Shown: positions 18,837 through 28,216 of the stretch, one piece after another
Position numbering within the stretch: position 1 is the stretch's first letter
Layout: every line of letters begins with the position of its first letter
Assembly: GCA_040756655.1 (NCBI GenBank)
Contig: JBFLYN010000011.1
Coordinates: forward strand, 1 to 64,000
Length of the DNA: 64,000 nucleotides
Source of the DNA: JBFLYN01 sp040756655
Lineage (GTDB): Bacteria; Bacillota; Sulfobacillia; UBA8153
Reading direction: 5' to 3'
The notes under the pieces: model-generated
Seen by the model: the letters and a program-made list of their open reading frames with translations, nothing else
The model's database searches: none
Told to the model about the DNA's origin: nothing
Made by a program: the position numbers and the translations under genes

Positions 18837-21800
18837 TCATTGGTCCCGCAGAAGTGTCATTAGTTTCTGGTAACGGTCTCCGTCGCCACCCACGATGGAA
18901 GATCCATGACGGCTGCCCAGAGGAGCTACCATTACTTGGGGTTGCTCTTCCACAAACACTCCTTGGTCCGAAGCGTCAACAGAGACACTAACACTGGCGG
19001 ACTGGCCTGCGAAGGGCACTGGTGCGCTGACCACTCCGGACCTGGGAAGGTACTTGATACCGTTGACGTAAGCCGGTGACTCCACTCTCCTGAGGTTCTC
19101 AGAGACGAAATGAACAGACACGTTCCCGTGTGACCCGGCAACCGCCCCTCCGGGCACCAGTTCGGGCCGTAGAGGGTAGTCCACCCGCGGCAAACTGAGG
19201 TAGACTACCGGGACATCACTCTCCGATGGTCTTACTGCCAGTCGGAGGTCATCAGAGTAAAGCGGAAGCTCTGACAGCGCCAGCTCTATGATCTCATTGC
19301 CTACCAGCCGGGTCGCAGTGGGCGCTAACGATACGCCAGCGTTCACCGTAATGCGCTCTCGGTAGCGCACGGTAATCTTGCTGGCGCCGAGGATGCCGGG
19401 TGTCTCCACGTATGCAACATACGCGCCCGGACTAGGGTGGACGACTTCAACTCGCTGGGTGGAGCGTCCAGAGATCGCAGAACTACCTACTTGGCGGTAA
19501 CGCTTGATGCTAGGATCATAGTAGTAAAGATAGAGGGCAAGCTCAGTGCCAGTCACGGAAGGCTGATCAACAATCACCTCCAGGGCACTCACGCCGAAGG
19601 GCACCGGGGTTACTGCCTGGAAGCGGGCATACCCCTGGTACAGTATCAGCATTTGCTCGCTAGCGCTCGGGGGAACTAGATCCCTGACTACCTGAAAGCT
19701 TACATCTCGTCCAGGGCCAAAGTAGTGGAGACGAGCCGATGCGGAAACACGAGAGCCTTCAACTGAAAAGCCAGACAGGTAAGGTTCTACCCTGTAGCCA
19801 CTCACGCGCACGTCGAGCTGCACAACTTGTGGACGGCTGTTGGCAGAGAGGTCAACCACTGCTTCCCAGATGCCTGGGACCGGGTCGTCGATCTGAAGTA
19901 CTAAGCCGCCTGATAGCGGGCCAACCGAATGCAGGCGGCCACCCGGTTCGAAGAGGTAGACGTCCCCTGAATAGGCATCATGCCCTAAGGCAGCGATGGT
20001 GCCATCGAGATCAGTTACTCCCTTGCCGACGGCCACGTGAAACCGTGCCAGCATACCGGGTTCTACTCGCTTGGTGAGCGAAACACGGGTACCTCCAGAG
20101 ATCCGCCCGTAGGGGATGATCACGACGATGAACGCAGAGGCGGCGACGCGTCCATCAGGGGTTACGGCGTCCAACCGCGCGTGATGAACCCCAACTTCCT
20201 GGGGAGGGGTTAGGGCCACCCGGATGCGCCTGCTCGTACCAGGCTGGACCGTGGTAGAGGACACCAGGGGCCTCGCCCATGCTGTGTTGCTGAGAACCCT
20301 CAAGTCGGCGCTGTTGAGGCCCTGGTTCGTCAACAGCCATTCTACCTCGCCAAGCGGCGCATCCAAGACAACGGTTTCTTCATGAATCTCGTCTCCTAGG
20401 ATGACTTGCGAGTGAAGGTCTGGGGTGCTCAGCTCGCTCCGCAGGTGGTTCCAGGCTCCCAGCAGGTCTATCTGGCCATATCCCCGTTCGAGGGGGCTAA
20501 ATGCAGTGAGAGCTCGAGAAGTCGCCCGTACCGACCTCGCAAGGTCGCGCTCACCCGTCCCCAGGCGCGCGGTGTAAGCTGCTTGCCACAACAGCGCCAC
20601 TCCCCCTGCCACTTTGGCCGCTGCTACACTGGTACCTTCAACAAGAGCTACAGTCTCGCTCCGCCACGAAGGCAACAGCGCCACCGCCATAGCAGGTGCC
20701 ACCAGCGAAGGGGAGCCATAGATGCCACCAACTGATGAATAGACAGCAACGGTGGGGTGCTGCACGCTAACGCCAAAATGGTACTGCCACATACCGGGAG
20801 ACACGAGCCCACCGACAATCAAAACGTTTCGCCCCGGGGACCCCAAGGTCATGGTGTCCAACCCAGGACCATCGTTACCAGCTGCCAGTACCACCAACAT
20901 TCCGTACCGTTGTGCCGCAGCGTGGATGGCCTCTAATTCGCGACGGGCCTGGGTACCACTGCCAGCAGCACTTATCAGAACTATATGAGCCCCGGCACTC
21001 CCTGCATATTCCACCGCTGAGACAATGGCCTTCCAGGTCCCCTGCCCATCTGAGCCAAAAGCCTTGAGGGCCATGATCTTGGCACCGGGTGCCGTGCCAC
21101 TCATGCCATGACCAACGAGAACACCTTCTGCTGCTGCTATGCTCGCCATCTGGGTGCCGTGACCATGTCCGTCAAAACCAATGGATACTTCATTCCCGGC
21201 TGGGTCAAGGCCTGCAACCACCACACCCGTTCCTTTCCGACCACCGGGGGACTGCAGCACCACGCTTTCGCGATAGTGCCGGTAGACGGATATGCCGCGG
21301 TCGTCGGACAGGTCGAAGTTCCGGTTGCGGTCAATGTATACAGTCTCATAGTGCCCAGCAGTGGAGCTATCCACTACCAAAACAAGGAAGGCATCGTTGG
21401 GTTTGCCGTTACCGTCCAAGTCACGTCCGTTTGCCGCTCCTGCAGGCAGTTGCCTTTCCTCTAGCCAGCCATATTTGTACTGGCCGCTGCGCGAGCGGAT
21501 GGCACCAAGCCGTACCCACCTTCCCTCAATGAACACAGCGTCACCGCGGACTTCCTCAACATCCCTGAGGGCAACCCTGCCCTCACCTGAGAAATCGACC
21601 CACTCCAGAATCTTAGAGCGGTCGCTACCATGCAAGGAAGGTAGCGTAGGATCAACGCCAGTGTCAACAACGGCAATGAGGATGCCGCTGCCAGTGGCTC
21701 CTGTAGCCTGCCTAAACGCGGGAACATTCATCTCATCCAGCCAGAGCAGGGGTTGGAGCACTGTTGAGGCCCCCGCCGATATGGGAGCGAACAGACCGAT

Positions 21801-21860
21801 GACCTGCAGAAGCAGGGCCAGTAGAACTAAGAAGGTCTCTACCTTTCCAGCCTTTCTCAT
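18837..21860 (-). CDS. Large secreted S8 subtilisin-like protease
   Basis: Extracellular serine protease of 1007 residues. A signal peptide covers about 1-31. The S8 triad is intact: Asp66 in VVDTGVD, His234 in GHGHGT and Ser411 in GTSVAAA, with oxyanion Asn near 329 in AAGND. There is an unusual ~150-residue insertion between the Asp and His blocks. No separate propeptide is evident. Residues ~480-1000 form several beta-rich domains, probably for substrate or wall binding. It lies 15 nt after the SLH protein and 15 nt before the S41 gene, as part of one operon. The substrates are likely surface or environmental proteins. Confidence 0.93.
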   Translation of the reverse strand: MRKAGKVETFLVLLALLLQVIGLFAPISAGASTVLQPLLWLDEMNVPAFRQATGATGSGILIAVVDTGVDPTLPSLHGSDRSKILEWVDFSGEGRVALRDVEEVRGDAVFIEGRWVRLGAIRSRSGQYKYGWLEERQLPAGAANGRDLDGNGKPNDAFLVLVVDSSTAGHYETVYIDRNRNFDLSDDRGISVYRHYRESVVLQSPGGRKGTGVVVAGLDPAGNEVSIGFDGHGHGTQMASIAAAEGVLVGHGMSGTAPGAKIMALKAFGSDGQGTWKAIVSAVEYAGSAGAHIVLISAAGSGTQARRELEAIHAAAQRYGMLVVLAAGNDGPGLDTMTLGSPGRNVLIVGGLVSPGMWQYHFGVSVQHPTVAVYSSVGGIYGSPSLVAPAMAVALLPSWRSETVALVEGTSVAAAKVAGGVALLWQAAYTARLGTGERDLARSVRATSRALTAFSPLERGYGQIDLLGAWNHLRSELSTPDLHSQVILGDEIHEETVVLDAPLGEVEWLLTNQGLNSADLRVLSNTAWARPLVSSTTVQPGTSRRIRVALTPPQEVGVHHARLDAVTPDGRVAASAFIVVIIPYGRISGGTRVSLTKRVEPGMLARFHVAVGKGVTDLDGTIAALGHDAYSGDVYLFEPGGRLHSVGPLSGGLVLQIDDPVPGIWEAVVDLSANSRPQVVQLDVRVSGYRVEPYLSGFSVEGSRVSASARLHYFGPGRDVSFQVVRDLVPPSASEQMLILYQGYARFQAVTPVPFGVSALEVIVDQPSVTGTELALYLYYYDPSIKRYRQVGSSAISGRSTQRVEVVHPSPGAYVAYVETPGILGASKITVRYRERITVNAGVSLAPTATRLVGNEIIELALSELPLYSDDLRLAVRPSESDVPVVYLSLPRVDYPLRPELVPGGAVAGSHGNVSVHFVSENLRRVESPAYVNGIKYLPRSGVVSAPVPFAGQSASVSVSVDASDQGVFVEEQPQVMVAPLGSRHGSSIVGGDGDRYQKLMTLLRDQ

Positions 21861-21875
21861 CGTCTTGCTTCCTCT

Positions 21876-23273
21876 CTACTCCCTGCGCTGAACTTCCAGG
21901 TAGTCGATGAGCCCACCCTTGATGGCATACGAAATGACCATTCCACTCACAAGACTGCCGGGCTTGAGGCGTTCGCCACAGCAAAAGATAATGGCCTCTG
22001 GAGACAACCTTATCACAAACCTCTGTAAGCCCGCTTCAATCAAGAGAACATAACCGTCTGAGAATACTGCTCTTATCGAACCATGCCCGGAGAAGCGCAC
22101 AGCGTCAACGGCCCGTATGCTCCCAGTTGCCCAGTCGTACACGACGTAAGCCAAGTCTCCGGAGCCCAGATCGGTACTGGATGCCGGGCGTCCTTGGCGG
22201 AACACCCGGGCCCCGGGTACCAGCGGAGCCACAACGGTCTGGCCCTTGACGTCCAAGACCAGACTCACTACTCCACCAGTACGCTCCACTGCAACTACGA
22301 CGCCCTCTTCGGCCCAGAAGAAAAGGTGTACCTGTGCCAGCCCACCGCTATCCGCAAGGATGACCCCGGCTTGGTCAAAAACCGGGGGGATATCCCCAAT
22401 GAGTCTGCGCCCGTTTCGAAAGACCAGGGTGTCACCTATGAAGGGAAGCAGTCGGGAGCCTGAGGGAGTTTCCAACCTCCAACCCTGGCCTTCATGGCTG
22501 GTAACCGTACCGAACAGGTGGAAATCCCGTCCAAGCCATCGCATCAGACGCCTGACCATGACAGCTGCTTCCGACCGGGCGATTTGGATAGAGGGTCTGA
22601 AGCTACCGTCTGGATAACCAGTGATGAGGCCATGGGCAAAAACCATGTTGACCCACTCACGAGCCCACTGGGGGATGTCTCCTGCATCTGTAAAAGGAGT
22701 CTCAGGATACGATGCTCCCCCCTTGGCACCCAAGACCTGCAACGCACGCCCAAGGGCCACTGCAGCCTCGGCCCTGGTAATCGGGCTATCGGGCTGAAAA
22801 CGGTCATTACCATACCCCTCAAAAACTCCGTATTCGCTGGCCGCGAGGATCCAGCTAGTCGCCCAGTGCTCCGCTGGAACGTCACGGTACCGAGGCGCGT
22901 AGTGGCCTTGGTCTCTGAACTGGTCAAGGTCGGCCAGAACAGACACAACCAGCTTGGCCATCTCGGCACGAGTCACGGAAAGGTCAGGCCGAAAGGAACC
23001 GTCCTCATAGCCGTGTACGACACCCCAGGCAGTCAGAAGCGCCACATCGGCCTCAGCCCAATGGTCACGTAAGTCCCAGGGGAGCACTGTAGCGTAGGTA
23101 TGGTGGGTTAGCAGGACAAGAACCGTTAACCCAACTAGGAGCCCGGCAACGCCCCGAAATCTCCTTTGGCAGACTTTCATAAGGGAGTGCACCACCGCTT
23201 CACCATAGACAACACTAAGATCCCCGCTCTGAAGTTTCTCCATACCGGACCGCTTTCCCTGCGCCTCCATCAT
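21876..23273 (-). CDS. SLH-domain surface protein, second copy
   Basis: Surface protein of 465 residues or fewer. The start is uncertain. The frame opens at 23273, while a hydrophobic signal segment begins only near residue 38, so the Met at 23180 is a plausible alternative. Three SLH repeats are clear: LRDHWAEADVALLTAWGVVHGYEDGS region near 70, EHWATSWILAASEYGVFEGYGND near 130, and IPQWAREWVNMVFAHGLITGYPDGSF near 200. The rest is beta-rich without recognised enzyme motifs. It lies between the S41 protease at 23282 and the S8 protease, so it may anchor or partner them at the wall. Confidence 0.9.
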   Translation of the reverse strand: MMEAQGKRSGMEKLQSGDLSVVYGEAVVHSLMKVCQRRFRGVAGLLVGLTVLVLLTHHTYATVLPWDLRDHWAEADVALLTAWGVVHGYEDGSFRPDLSVTRAEMAKLVVSVLADLDQFRDQGHYAPRYRDVPAEHWATSWILAASEYGVFEGYGNDRFQPDSPITRAEAAVALGRALQVLGAKGGASYPETPFTDAGDIPQWAREWVNMVFAHGLITGYPDGSFRPSIQIARSEAAVMVRRLMRWLGRDFHLFGTVTSHEGQGWRLETPSGSRLLPFIGDTLVFRNGRRLIGDIPPVFDQAGVILADSGGLAQVHLFFWAEEGVVVAVERTGGVVSLVLDVKGQTVVAPLVPGARVFRQGRPASSTDLGSGDLAYVVYDWATGSIRAVDAVRFSGHGSIRAVFSDGYVLLIEAGLQRFVIRLSPEAIIFCCGERLKPGSLVSGMVISYAIKGGLIDYLEVQRRE

Positions 23274-23281
23274 CTGGTAGC

Positions 23282-24655
23282 TTACGGTCTCTCGGAGAGG
23301 GCCACTCTTACTGCCTCCTCCAAGACACGATCACCCGGGAGCGACGCACGGGCTGCTAGCAGCGACTCTACGGCCTTGAGCCATGAAGCGTCTATGGTAT
23401 CCCTGGGTACCAAACCCAACTCATCCTGCAGTTCCATCACGGCTGCTAAGGAACGAGGACCGAATATCCCATCTAGTGGCCCTGGGTTATATCCCATCTT
23501 GTGTAGCCATTCCTGAAGGGCAAGAACGTCAAGGCCTACCGTCCAAAGCCTGACCGGCCGATACAGGTTCGGCACTGGCGCCACGGACGCTGCAGAGATA
23601 CGGATCGGTACATCAGGATGGACTCCTACTCCGTGCAGGCGCTCGCCGGTGCTCCTCAGCAGTTCACTGACGGTAAGTCTCAGAAGTCCACCGTTAGCTA
23701 GCGGAAACGACTGCTGGACCGTCCCTTTGCCTAATGTACGCTGACCTACAACTACTGCACCAGCCAGATCCTGGAGTGCAGCCGCTAGAAACTCGGCAGC
23801 TGAGGCCGTCCTGCCATCCACCATCACAACTATCCTAGCACCAGGATCCACCGCATGGGTCGGCGGGGAAGCATCGCCCAGACCCCCACGTGTACCGTCC
23901 CGGCGTAGTTCAAACCCGACCGTTGCCTGTCCAGTCAGGTCTTGAGCTAGTGCAATAGCTACCTCCAGGTTGCCTCCCTCGTTGCCCCTGAGGTCCAAGA
24001 TGAACGGCTCCGCTCCGAGTCCTTCTATGGCATGAAGCAGAAGCGACCTAGCCTCACTTGTTATCGCCCTTACTTGGATGACGAGTACCCCCTGGATGTG
24101 GTTCCCTTCTACCACCGGTAGGGCTGCCGATTGGCGTTGCAGACTCACGATTACAGTTCTGCCGGTACCACCGACCATCACCGTGACATCAACCCGGGTC
24201 CCTGGCTCACCTTCTAGGATCCTGATGGCAAGGTCGAGATCGCTGCCAATGTGTGCAGTCCCTACAGCCAGCAAAGTGTCGCCGGGCAGTAAGCCTGCGG
24301 ACGCTGCTGGTCCCCCCTCCGCCACTCGAGCTACCTGCACAGTTCCGTCTACCACCCGCAGCTCAAGCCCTAATGTCCCAGCCCGACGACGTGCTGCCGC
24401 CAACCCATCGTTGAGTTCCTGAGCCGAAAGATATTGGGACGCAGGATCGCGAAGCGCCTCCACAGCGCCACGTAGGGCGCCGTCAACCAGCTTCACGCGG
24501 TCCGTCAGCCTGTAGGAATGTGTTTGGATCATTCCCACAGTGGCATCTAAGATGGCAAGGTGGTCCAAAGTACCGTCGGCCGCACTCATCACGGAGCAGA
24601 TCAGGCTTAGCATTATGGTGCAGACGAGTAGCAAGTACCAAGTATCTTTACCCAT
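23282..24655 (-). CDS. S41 carboxy-terminal processing protease with peptidoglycan-binding domain, second copy
   Basis: Second CtpA-like protease of the cluster, 457 residues from the ATG at 24655. That start has CAGGA upstream and gives a clean signal segment. The frame opens further at 24799 without a signal. It has an S41 N-terminal region, a PDZ domain (LGLELRVVDGTVQVARV near 96), the catalytic Ser in DGRTASAAEF and Lys in GQRTLGKGTVQ, and a C-terminal peptidoglycan-binding-like segment (ALQEWLHKMGYNPGPLDGIFG). It shares architecture with the S41 at 17442 but differs clearly in sequence, so they are paralogues rather than a recent duplication. Confidence 0.92.
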   Translation of the reverse strand: MGKDTWYLLLVCTIMLSLICSVMSAADGTLDHLAILDATVGMIQTHSYRLTDRVKLVDGALRGAVEALRDPASQYLSAQELNDGLAAARRRAGTLGLELRVVDGTVQVARVAEGGPAASAGLLPGDTLLAVGTAHIGSDLDLAIRILEGEPGTRVDVTVMVGGTGRTVIVSLQRQSAALPVVEGNHIQGVLVIQVRAITSEARSLLLHAIEGLGAEPFILDLRGNEGGNLEVAIALAQDLTGQATVGFELRRDGTRGGLGDASPPTHAVDPGARIVVMVDGRTASAAEFLAAALQDLAGAVVVGQRTLGKGTVQQSFPLANGGLLRLTVSELLRSTGERLHGVGVHPDVPIRISAASVAPVPNLYRPVRLWTVGLDVLALQEWLHKMGYNPGPLDGIFGPRSLAAVMELQDELGLVPRDTIDASWLKAVESLLAARASLPGDRVLEEAVRVALSERP

Positions 24656-24919
24656 GGTTGATCCTGCCCCCAATCGAGTAGGAGAGTTCTCCTGTTGGCC
24701 TGTGCCGCAGGCCCGGCCTGAGAGTACTGCTGGCTCGTTATTGGCGCTCCTCGTGTGGTCTGGTACGTCTTTCTGCGGTTTCTCCGTCCCTCTGCACACC
24801 TATGCTTCGAGGTTGTGTGGAGACCGCTCGCACGGACCCGCTGGCGCTTTCCCGTCTCCAGCGCATAATACAAGGGGCGCCCACCGGGGCGCCCCCTGCT
24901 CATGTCGGTTTCGGAGATG
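24656..24919 (-). other. Gap between the S41 operon and the main S-layer gene
   Basis: This 264-nt stretch holds the terminator of the S-layer-type gene (24873-24896). It presumably also holds the promoter of the S41-SLH-S8-S41 operon. No strong promoter consensus was found. The minus-strand frame extending the S41 gene upstream through here lacks a ribosome site and a signal peptide. Confidence 0.45.
24873..24896 (-). terminator. Strong GC hairpin after the S-layer gene
   Basis: A perfect GGGGCGCC...GGCGCCCC inverted repeat (24874-24881 and 24888-24895), followed on the minus strand by TTGTATTATG, lies 24 nt after the S-layer stop codon. It is a likely intrinsic terminator, though the T run is weak. 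Confidence 0.7.
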
Positions 24920-27760
24920 CTACGGGGTGGTAACCTCCACGTAGGTGGCAGTGGTCTGGTCCGCCTTGATCTTATCGTTGATCAGGATGTTGTCAACGGT
25001 AGACGCTGCACCATTCTTGATTACAATAGCACCGCTAGCGAAGTCGACTGTCGTCGTACCACCACCAGTCAGTGCTACAGTCAGGGTGACGGTAGCAGTG
25101 CCTGTGGCACCATACACCACGCTCTTGCCGGTTACCACACCGTCCACGGTGAACTTCTTGGCTACAATGGAGCTCAGCTTGCCGGTAGTGGCATTGAAGC
25201 TCAATGTCGCCGTGCTGCCCTCTAGCACCGTACCGAAAGCAGTGGTACGCCCGTTATAGACGATGCTGGTGGCACCCGTCTCTGTGGACGGAACAATGCT
25301 CACCACGGCCGGAGTCCAGCCAGTCGGCGGGCTAGCAACAGTGTAGGTAACGTTGTTCCCGGTGATGGTGGTGATGGTTGCCGACATGGTCCGGTAGAGG
25401 TCGACGTTGGTGGGTTTGCCGTCCAGATCATAAGTGACCTTGGCAGCATCGTTCTGCCGCACTGCGGCGAAGCCGTTGTCATGGGCAGGAGCACCGAAGC
25501 CAGCACCGTTGAGGGTGAACACCACAGTGCCCGGGATCTCCAGGGAGGTCCCGTCGGTGAAGGTGATGGCCTTGGCAACGGAGCCGTCAGTCTTGATGTA
25601 GACGGACTTGTTGGCCACGGTCAGGTACTCCACGCCGGTGACGACTACCTGGGTCACCTTGCCAGTGCTGTCCAGAGTCAACTTGACCTGCTCACCCGCT
25701 TTGATGGTTTCGCGGGCCACCTGAGTGCCGCCCCGGAAGAACGTCACGCCGGTAGCGAAAGTGTACGTGGTTCCACCGACGCTGATGGAGGTGCTGGTGG
25801 ACGTCAGATCCGTACCCACCGAGCCGGTGACTGTGGTGAAGGCTGTGACGAACAGCAGTTTGCCGGTCTGGTCCAGAGCAGCCGAGATAGCGTCACCGAC
25901 CTTCACCTCAGCATAGAAGGTAGCATCGGTCTTGGAGGCTCCACCGAGCGCGTATGTGGCACCAGCAGCAGCTTCATACTGTACACCGTCGATGGTGTAG
26001 TAGAACCTATGGGGTGTGGTAGTGGTAGTAGTAGCCTTCGCCGTCAAGAACCCGGTAACTTTGCGCTGTGTGGCCACGACAGTGTCGATCTTGCCATCCC
26101 GGTTGAAGGTGATGGCCAGATGATCGCCGATCTTGAGGCTAGTTACATCCGCATTGTAGTACGTGAGAGTAGGAGTAGTGGCGCTATCGTCAACAAGCAC
26201 TCCTGCAGCCGAGATGCTGTACGAGATCCGCCTGTAGCTAAAGCCTACCGGAGGGGTGGCTGGAGCTGGTGGGTTGACGGCCTGGACACCATCAAGGATG
26301 ATGGTGCCAATCCCGCTGTTACCATCGTAGGTAGCCGTCGTCATGTAGCCTTCGGTCTTGAGGAAGAAGGCATCTACATTGGCCACATTCGTGGTCCCGG
26401 GAGTGATCGCCAACTTAACGTTGTCGTTGAAGGCCAGCTGTGCAAAGGTGGCAGTCGCACCATTGCGGGTGATCTCAGCAGCACTCACAATAGTGTACTC
26501 TGTGCCGCCCACGGTGATCTTATTGACCACCGAGCCAGTGCTGGTAACCTCAGTCTTCTTGCCGGCGATGTAGCCAGTGACGTTGAACACGAAGATGTTC
26601 ATCGTCGCGACCTTACCGTTGGCATCGAGAATGAGGGTGGCTTCCGGCTTCTGGGCCAAGAAAGCGGTGGTGTTGACGTCGCCGATCACGTAGGCTGCAC
26701 TTGTGCCGGGATTGGTCACCAGGCCGTTTACCCTGATGATGGGGGATGCGGCCAGCTCATACACAACCCCGCCGACAGTGACCCGGTTACCGAGAGTGCC
26801 AGAGGGAGCAGTGTACGCCGTGTAGGCACCCTTGATTACCACGGTCTTCGGCAGAACATCGATGAACACGATCTTGCCGCTCTTCTGCGTGTAGGCGATG
26901 ATGCGGTCGCGCAGATCGGCTAGCTTGGGTACACCCTTGAGGATAGCATTGGAAGCTACCTCGAAATTCTCCCCACCGATAGTCAGGCTCGTTACGCCAG
27001 CCGAGCTGGTCGTGACTGCAGTGACAGTACCCTCAACAGCAGCTGCCATGGGGGTAGTCCCGAGTTTGTTCAGCAACTTCGCGGTGTCGAAGGTCCAGGC
27101 ATTGGTCGCGGCCGATCTGCCGGTGCAGAAGTTCACGGTCAGAGCGTTGGACACGAGCTGGGCGACATCACCACGAGTGCTCAGCTTGTTGGCGGAGAAG
27201 TTCGCTGGCAGGATACTCTTCCGAGCTGTGCCGTCAGCGTTCACGCTCATGTTGGTGGCAGTAAGGATCTCACCCAGGGGCCAAGTTGCGGTGGCCTCGG
27301 CCATCGCGCTATAGCCAAGGGCGCGTACGATCATGGTCACAGCCTGGGAGGCCAGGATGGTGTTGGAAGGCCCAAAGGTTCCATCCGGAAAACCTCTGAT
27401 GATGCCCATAGCCGTGGCCACATTGATATAGCCTGAAGCCCAGTGGCTGGCGGGTACATCCGGGAAGGTGGTGGGGTTCCCTTCAAGAATCTTGGCGGCC
27501 GATTCCAGACCCAGCATCACCACTAGAACTTTTGCAAATTCTGCCCGGGTGACTTCCTGGTCGGGCTTGTAGGTTCCATCGGGATATCCAGCGAAAATGC
27601 CGAGAGATGCCGTTTGCAGGATAAACGACTCCTGCGCATGACCGGCAACATCGCTGAAGACCGCCGACGGAGCCCTTACAGACGCGAACGCGCTACCGAC
27701 GGTCCCAAAGACCATCGCTGCTACGATCGCGGCTACAAGCACTTTCCGTAGACTCTTCAC
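24920..27760 (-). CDS. Main S-layer-type SLH protein
   Basis: 946-residue secreted surface protein. It has a signal peptide (VAAIVAAMVFGTVGSAFA near 8-26), SLH repeats near 33-75 (GIFAGYPDGTYKPDQ), 88-135 (GIIRGFPDGTFGPSN) and a weaker third near 150-200, then many Thr/Val-rich beta repeats with GxxxYT(V/I)xxxAxIxxNG style motifs. It contains almost no Cys and few Met, typical of S-layer subunits. The start is GTG at 27760, 10 nt after AAAGGAGG. A three-codon frame (ATG ACT AAG TGA) ends on that GTG. A strong promoter lies ~300 nt upstream and a GC hairpin follows the gene, so it is probably monocistronic and highly expressed. SLH domains bind secondary cell-wall polymer at the surface. Confidence 0.92.
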   Translation of the reverse strand: MKSLRKVLVAAIVAAMVFGTVGSAFASVRAPSAVFSDVAGHAQESFILQTASLGIFAGYPDGTYKPDQEVTRAEFAKVLVVMLGLESAAKILEGNPTTFPDVPASHWASGYINVATAMGIIRGFPDGTFGPSNTILASQAVTMIVRALGYSAMAEATATWPLGEILTATNMSVNADGTARKSILPANFSANKLSTRGDVAQLVSNALTVNFCTGRSAATNAWTFDTAKLLNKLGTTPMAAAVEGTVTAVTTSSAGVTSLTIGGENFEVASNAILKGVPKLADLRDRIIAYTQKSGKIVFIDVLPKTVVIKGAYTAYTAPSGTLGNRVTVGGVVYELAASPIIRVNGLVTNPGTSAAYVIGDVNTTAFLAQKPEATLILDANGKVATMNIFVFNVTGYIAGKKTEVTSTGSVVNKITVGGTEYTIVSAAEITRNGATATFAQLAFNDNVKLAITPGTTNVANVDAFFLKTEGYMTTATYDGNSGIGTIILDGVQAVNPPAPATPPVGFSYRRISYSISAAGVLVDDSATTPTLTYYNADVTSLKIGDHLAITFNRDGKIDTVVATQRKVTGFLTAKATTTTTTPHRFYYTIDGVQYEAAAGATYALGGASKTDATFYAEVKVGDAISAALDQTGKLLFVTAFTTVTGSVGTDLTSTSTSISVGGTTYTFATGVTFFRGGTQVARETIKAGEQVKLTLDSTGKVTQVVVTGVEYLTVANKSVYIKTDGSVAKAITFTDGTSLEIPGTVVFTLNGAGFGAPAHDNGFAAVRQNDAAKVTYDLDGKPTNVDLYRTMSATITTITGNNVTYTVASPPTGWTPAVVSIVPSTETGATSIVYNGRTTAFGTVLEGSTATLSFNATTGKLSSIVAKKFTVDGVVTGKSVVYGATGTATVTLTVALTGGGTTTVDFASGAIVIKNGAASTVDNILINDKIKADQTTATYVEVTTP

Positions 27761-28069
27761 TTAGTCATTTCCTCCTTTACGTGGTTTCCACGTTCTTTCC
27801 TCTCTAAAACCAGGTCTACTTGGGGTTCATTCCTCTCCTCCTCAGCTCTCTGGCTAATCCCCCCTTTCAAGGATGACACTTGATCAAATCTGGATCTCTT
27901 TCAGACTGGTTGACAGCGATTTTGCAACACTGACACGTATTCGATGGCTCACATCATTTTTCCTGCGTTGGATATATGTCTGCGCTTCGGGAATTGCTGG
28001 TTATGCTGGCTTTTAGCATTTGTGGTTCTAGAGACAAAGAATCACCTGTTTGGCAGGGCTGTAATGGAC
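27761..28069 (-). promoter_or_regulatory. Long 5' leader of the S-layer gene
   Basis: About 300 nt separate the predicted transcription start (~28063) from the GTG at 27760. Long stable leaders are known for S-layer mRNAs in other bacteria. Just upstream of the ribosome site is a perfect hairpin ACGTGG-TTT-CCACGT (27779-27793). No protein-coding gene or known riboswitch was recognised in the stretch. Confidence 0.6.
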
Positions 28070-28099
28070 ATTATAGCACCTTGTCCCAGAACAGGTCAA
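28070..28099 (-). promoter_or_regulatory. Strong sigma-A promoter of the S-layer gene
   Basis: On the minus strand TTGACC (28099-28094) and TATAAT (28075-28070) are separated by 18 nt. This is the best housekeeping promoter match in the window and is correctly oriented for the S-layer gene. Confidence 0.8.
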
Positions 28100-28216
28100 T
28101 AATTGCATTTCGTGGGCTGGCGCCAGGGGCTTTGGACAATCCAATCTATGAGCAGCCAGTCCCGATATACCTTTGCCCCCAATATTTGGGTTAGTACCGA
28201 TCATTCGCCGTGGCCG

